This document shows positions 17,874 through 18,780 of a DNA stretch of 18,780 bases, one piece after another (position 1 is the first letter of the stretch; each line of letters starts with the position of its first letter). The stretch is from Fragilaria radians. Taxonomy: Eukaryota; Bacillariophyta; Fragilariophyceae; Fragilariales; Fragilariaceae. The DNA lies in the NCBI GenBank assembly GCA_900642245.1, contig CAAAJI010000164.1, positions 6,543 through 25,322 of the forward strand, in the 5' to 3' direction. The position numbers were made by a program, and so were the translations under genes. The notes beneath the pieces are model-generated. The model was given only the letters and a program-made list of their open reading frames with translations, searched no databases and was not told where the DNA came from.

Positions 17874-18780
17874 TTAGCTTTCCCATCCATATAGTTTCAA
17901 GGAATTTTGATAGCATGCTTCCACAACGTCTGACAAGGGAATGCCTTTTACTCCTGCCACAACTTCAGCAATTTGAATAATGGTGCAGGGTTCATTTCGA
18001 CCCTAAAGTTTTTTGTTTTATATATTGATGACATGCACAAATATATTCATGAGTTCAAGGTAACATAATGATATGTTGATTGGAGATGCAGTATTCCAAA
18101 AACAAAAAAACAAAAAAACGAGTGACTTCGTACCTTTACAGGATATCCCATTTGAAATTTCTTTTCAGGCTTAGCAGTGTCCATCACATTTGTTTGGATA
18201 AAGGAATAACTAGCATGGGTCCGTCGGACATCACAATAAGGACAATCAGTCTCCAATAAAATTCTATCGAGAGGGATGTTCCGTACGATATTTAAGTTTT
18301 CATTGGTTTTGAGACTACAACCATTGATACCCAAATATAGTCCAAGGTCAAGGAACTTTTGAGCTAATTCCCAGGTGTCATCAAAGCTATGTACTACACC
18401 ACCAGATTGTGTCCACAAGTCTTGATTGGTTACCAATAGATTGTATAAATCATCTCCCACATTACGGTTATGTAAAAACAATGGTAACTTCCTATTCGAG
18501 CATAATCGGTGCAGTTGCTGTTGGAAGTATGTGTGTTGTGTTTCCTGATTACAAAATTCCAAACGATCGTAATCTAATCCCATCTCACCCACGGCCACAA
18601 CGATACCATCCTGCATCCCATCATCGATGACATCACACAAAGCCTGAATATGAGATTCAGGATTATCTAAAAATTCATTACAACGTGTCGGATGAACACC
18701 AACAGTCGTATGGAGTTGAAGATTTGAAATTTGTAAGGATGATGTCGATGTTTCTGATCCAATGGATTGTTCTTGTTGTC
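17874..18780 (-). CDS. TATDN1-like TatD metallo-deoxyribonuclease, 5' end outside window
   Basis: Exon 18780-18134 continues past the window edge; after an intron, exon 18002-17874 ends at TAA. About 257 residues are visible. Family signatures in order: TTVGVHPTRCNEF; VAVGEMGLDYDRL with the metal-binding Glu; LPLFLHNRN (His); GGVVHSFDD (His); YLGINGCSLKTNENL; ILLETDCPYCDVRRTHAS (Asp); and, after splicing, GRNEPCTIIQIAEVVAGVKG. These match the eukaryotic TATDN1 branch of TatD hydrolases, which are metal-dependent DNases/exonucleases of the TIM-barrel amidohydrolase type with reported roles in DNA processing and repair. The N-terminal HxH motif must lie beyond 18780. A TTG at 18640 is not the start, since the frame and homology continue upstream. 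The visible N-terminal part has a polar Ser/Thr/Gln stretch that looks like an insertion. Intact, so probably a functional host gene. Confidence 0.93.
18003..18133 (-). other. Intron of the TATDN1-like gene (131 nt)
   Basis: On the minus strand the donor is AAG/GTACGA and the acceptor TTTAG/GG. The join is phase 0 and brings GYPVK directly to GRNEPCTIIQ, matching the family alignment. The intron contains a T-rich run (plus-strand 18098-18119 is A-rich, with AAAAAAAC units). Confidence 0.85.

Noticed and set aside
1..18780. tRNA, rRNA, CRISPR or prokaryotic defence genes
   Set aside because: None seen on either strand; all recognisable content is eukaryotic.

Overview
The window looks like nuclear DNA from a diatom or close stramenopile relative. 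It is AT-rich. Two genes carry short GT-AG introns (158 and 131 bases). The retroelement families (Ty1/copia with a zinc-knuckle Gag, Ty3/gypsy, piggyBac-type transposase) and a small secreted cysteine-motif protein fit that group. No species is claimed. I see no RNA gene, CRISPR array or prokaryotic signal.

Layout from left to right. 1-411 is the integrase tail of a decayed Ty3/gypsy element (+). 412-2175 is non-coding; it holds a stem-loop, a roughly 350-bp repeat copy (555-906) and a candidate gypsy LTR edge at 2143. 2176-4020 is a second, oppositely oriented gypsy pol relic with most of the integrase core deleted. 4574-5172 is a small two-exon gene for a helix-turn-helix protein. 5261-9717 is a nearly full-length copia element (gag, protease, integrase, RT, RNase H, 3' LTR). 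It is broken by frameshifts and stops, and two of three integrase catalytic residues are changed. 10099-10424 is a small broken gene with a cysteine cluster. 10510-12593 is a broken piggyBac-type transposase (-). 13222-13854 is an intact secreted protein gene (-), and its 5' flank (13869-14247) is the second copy of the repeat at 555-906. 15559-17194 is a strongly decayed gag/protease relic of another copia lineage. 17874-18780 is the 3' part of an intact TATDN1-like (TatD) nuclease gene (-), cut by the window edge.

The window reads as a transposon graveyard between host genes. The intact host-type genes are the TATDN1-like nuclease, the secreted cysteine protein and, probably, the helix-turn-helix gene. 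They show no sign of forming a pathway. The most interesting items are the duplicated 5' flank of the secreted-protein gene, the intron-split HTH gene abutting a copia element whose 5' LTR is almost wholly missing, the compact cysteine-cluster gene, and the recurrence of TGA stops and G-to-A changes across unrelated elements, which suggests mutation by cytosine deamination.
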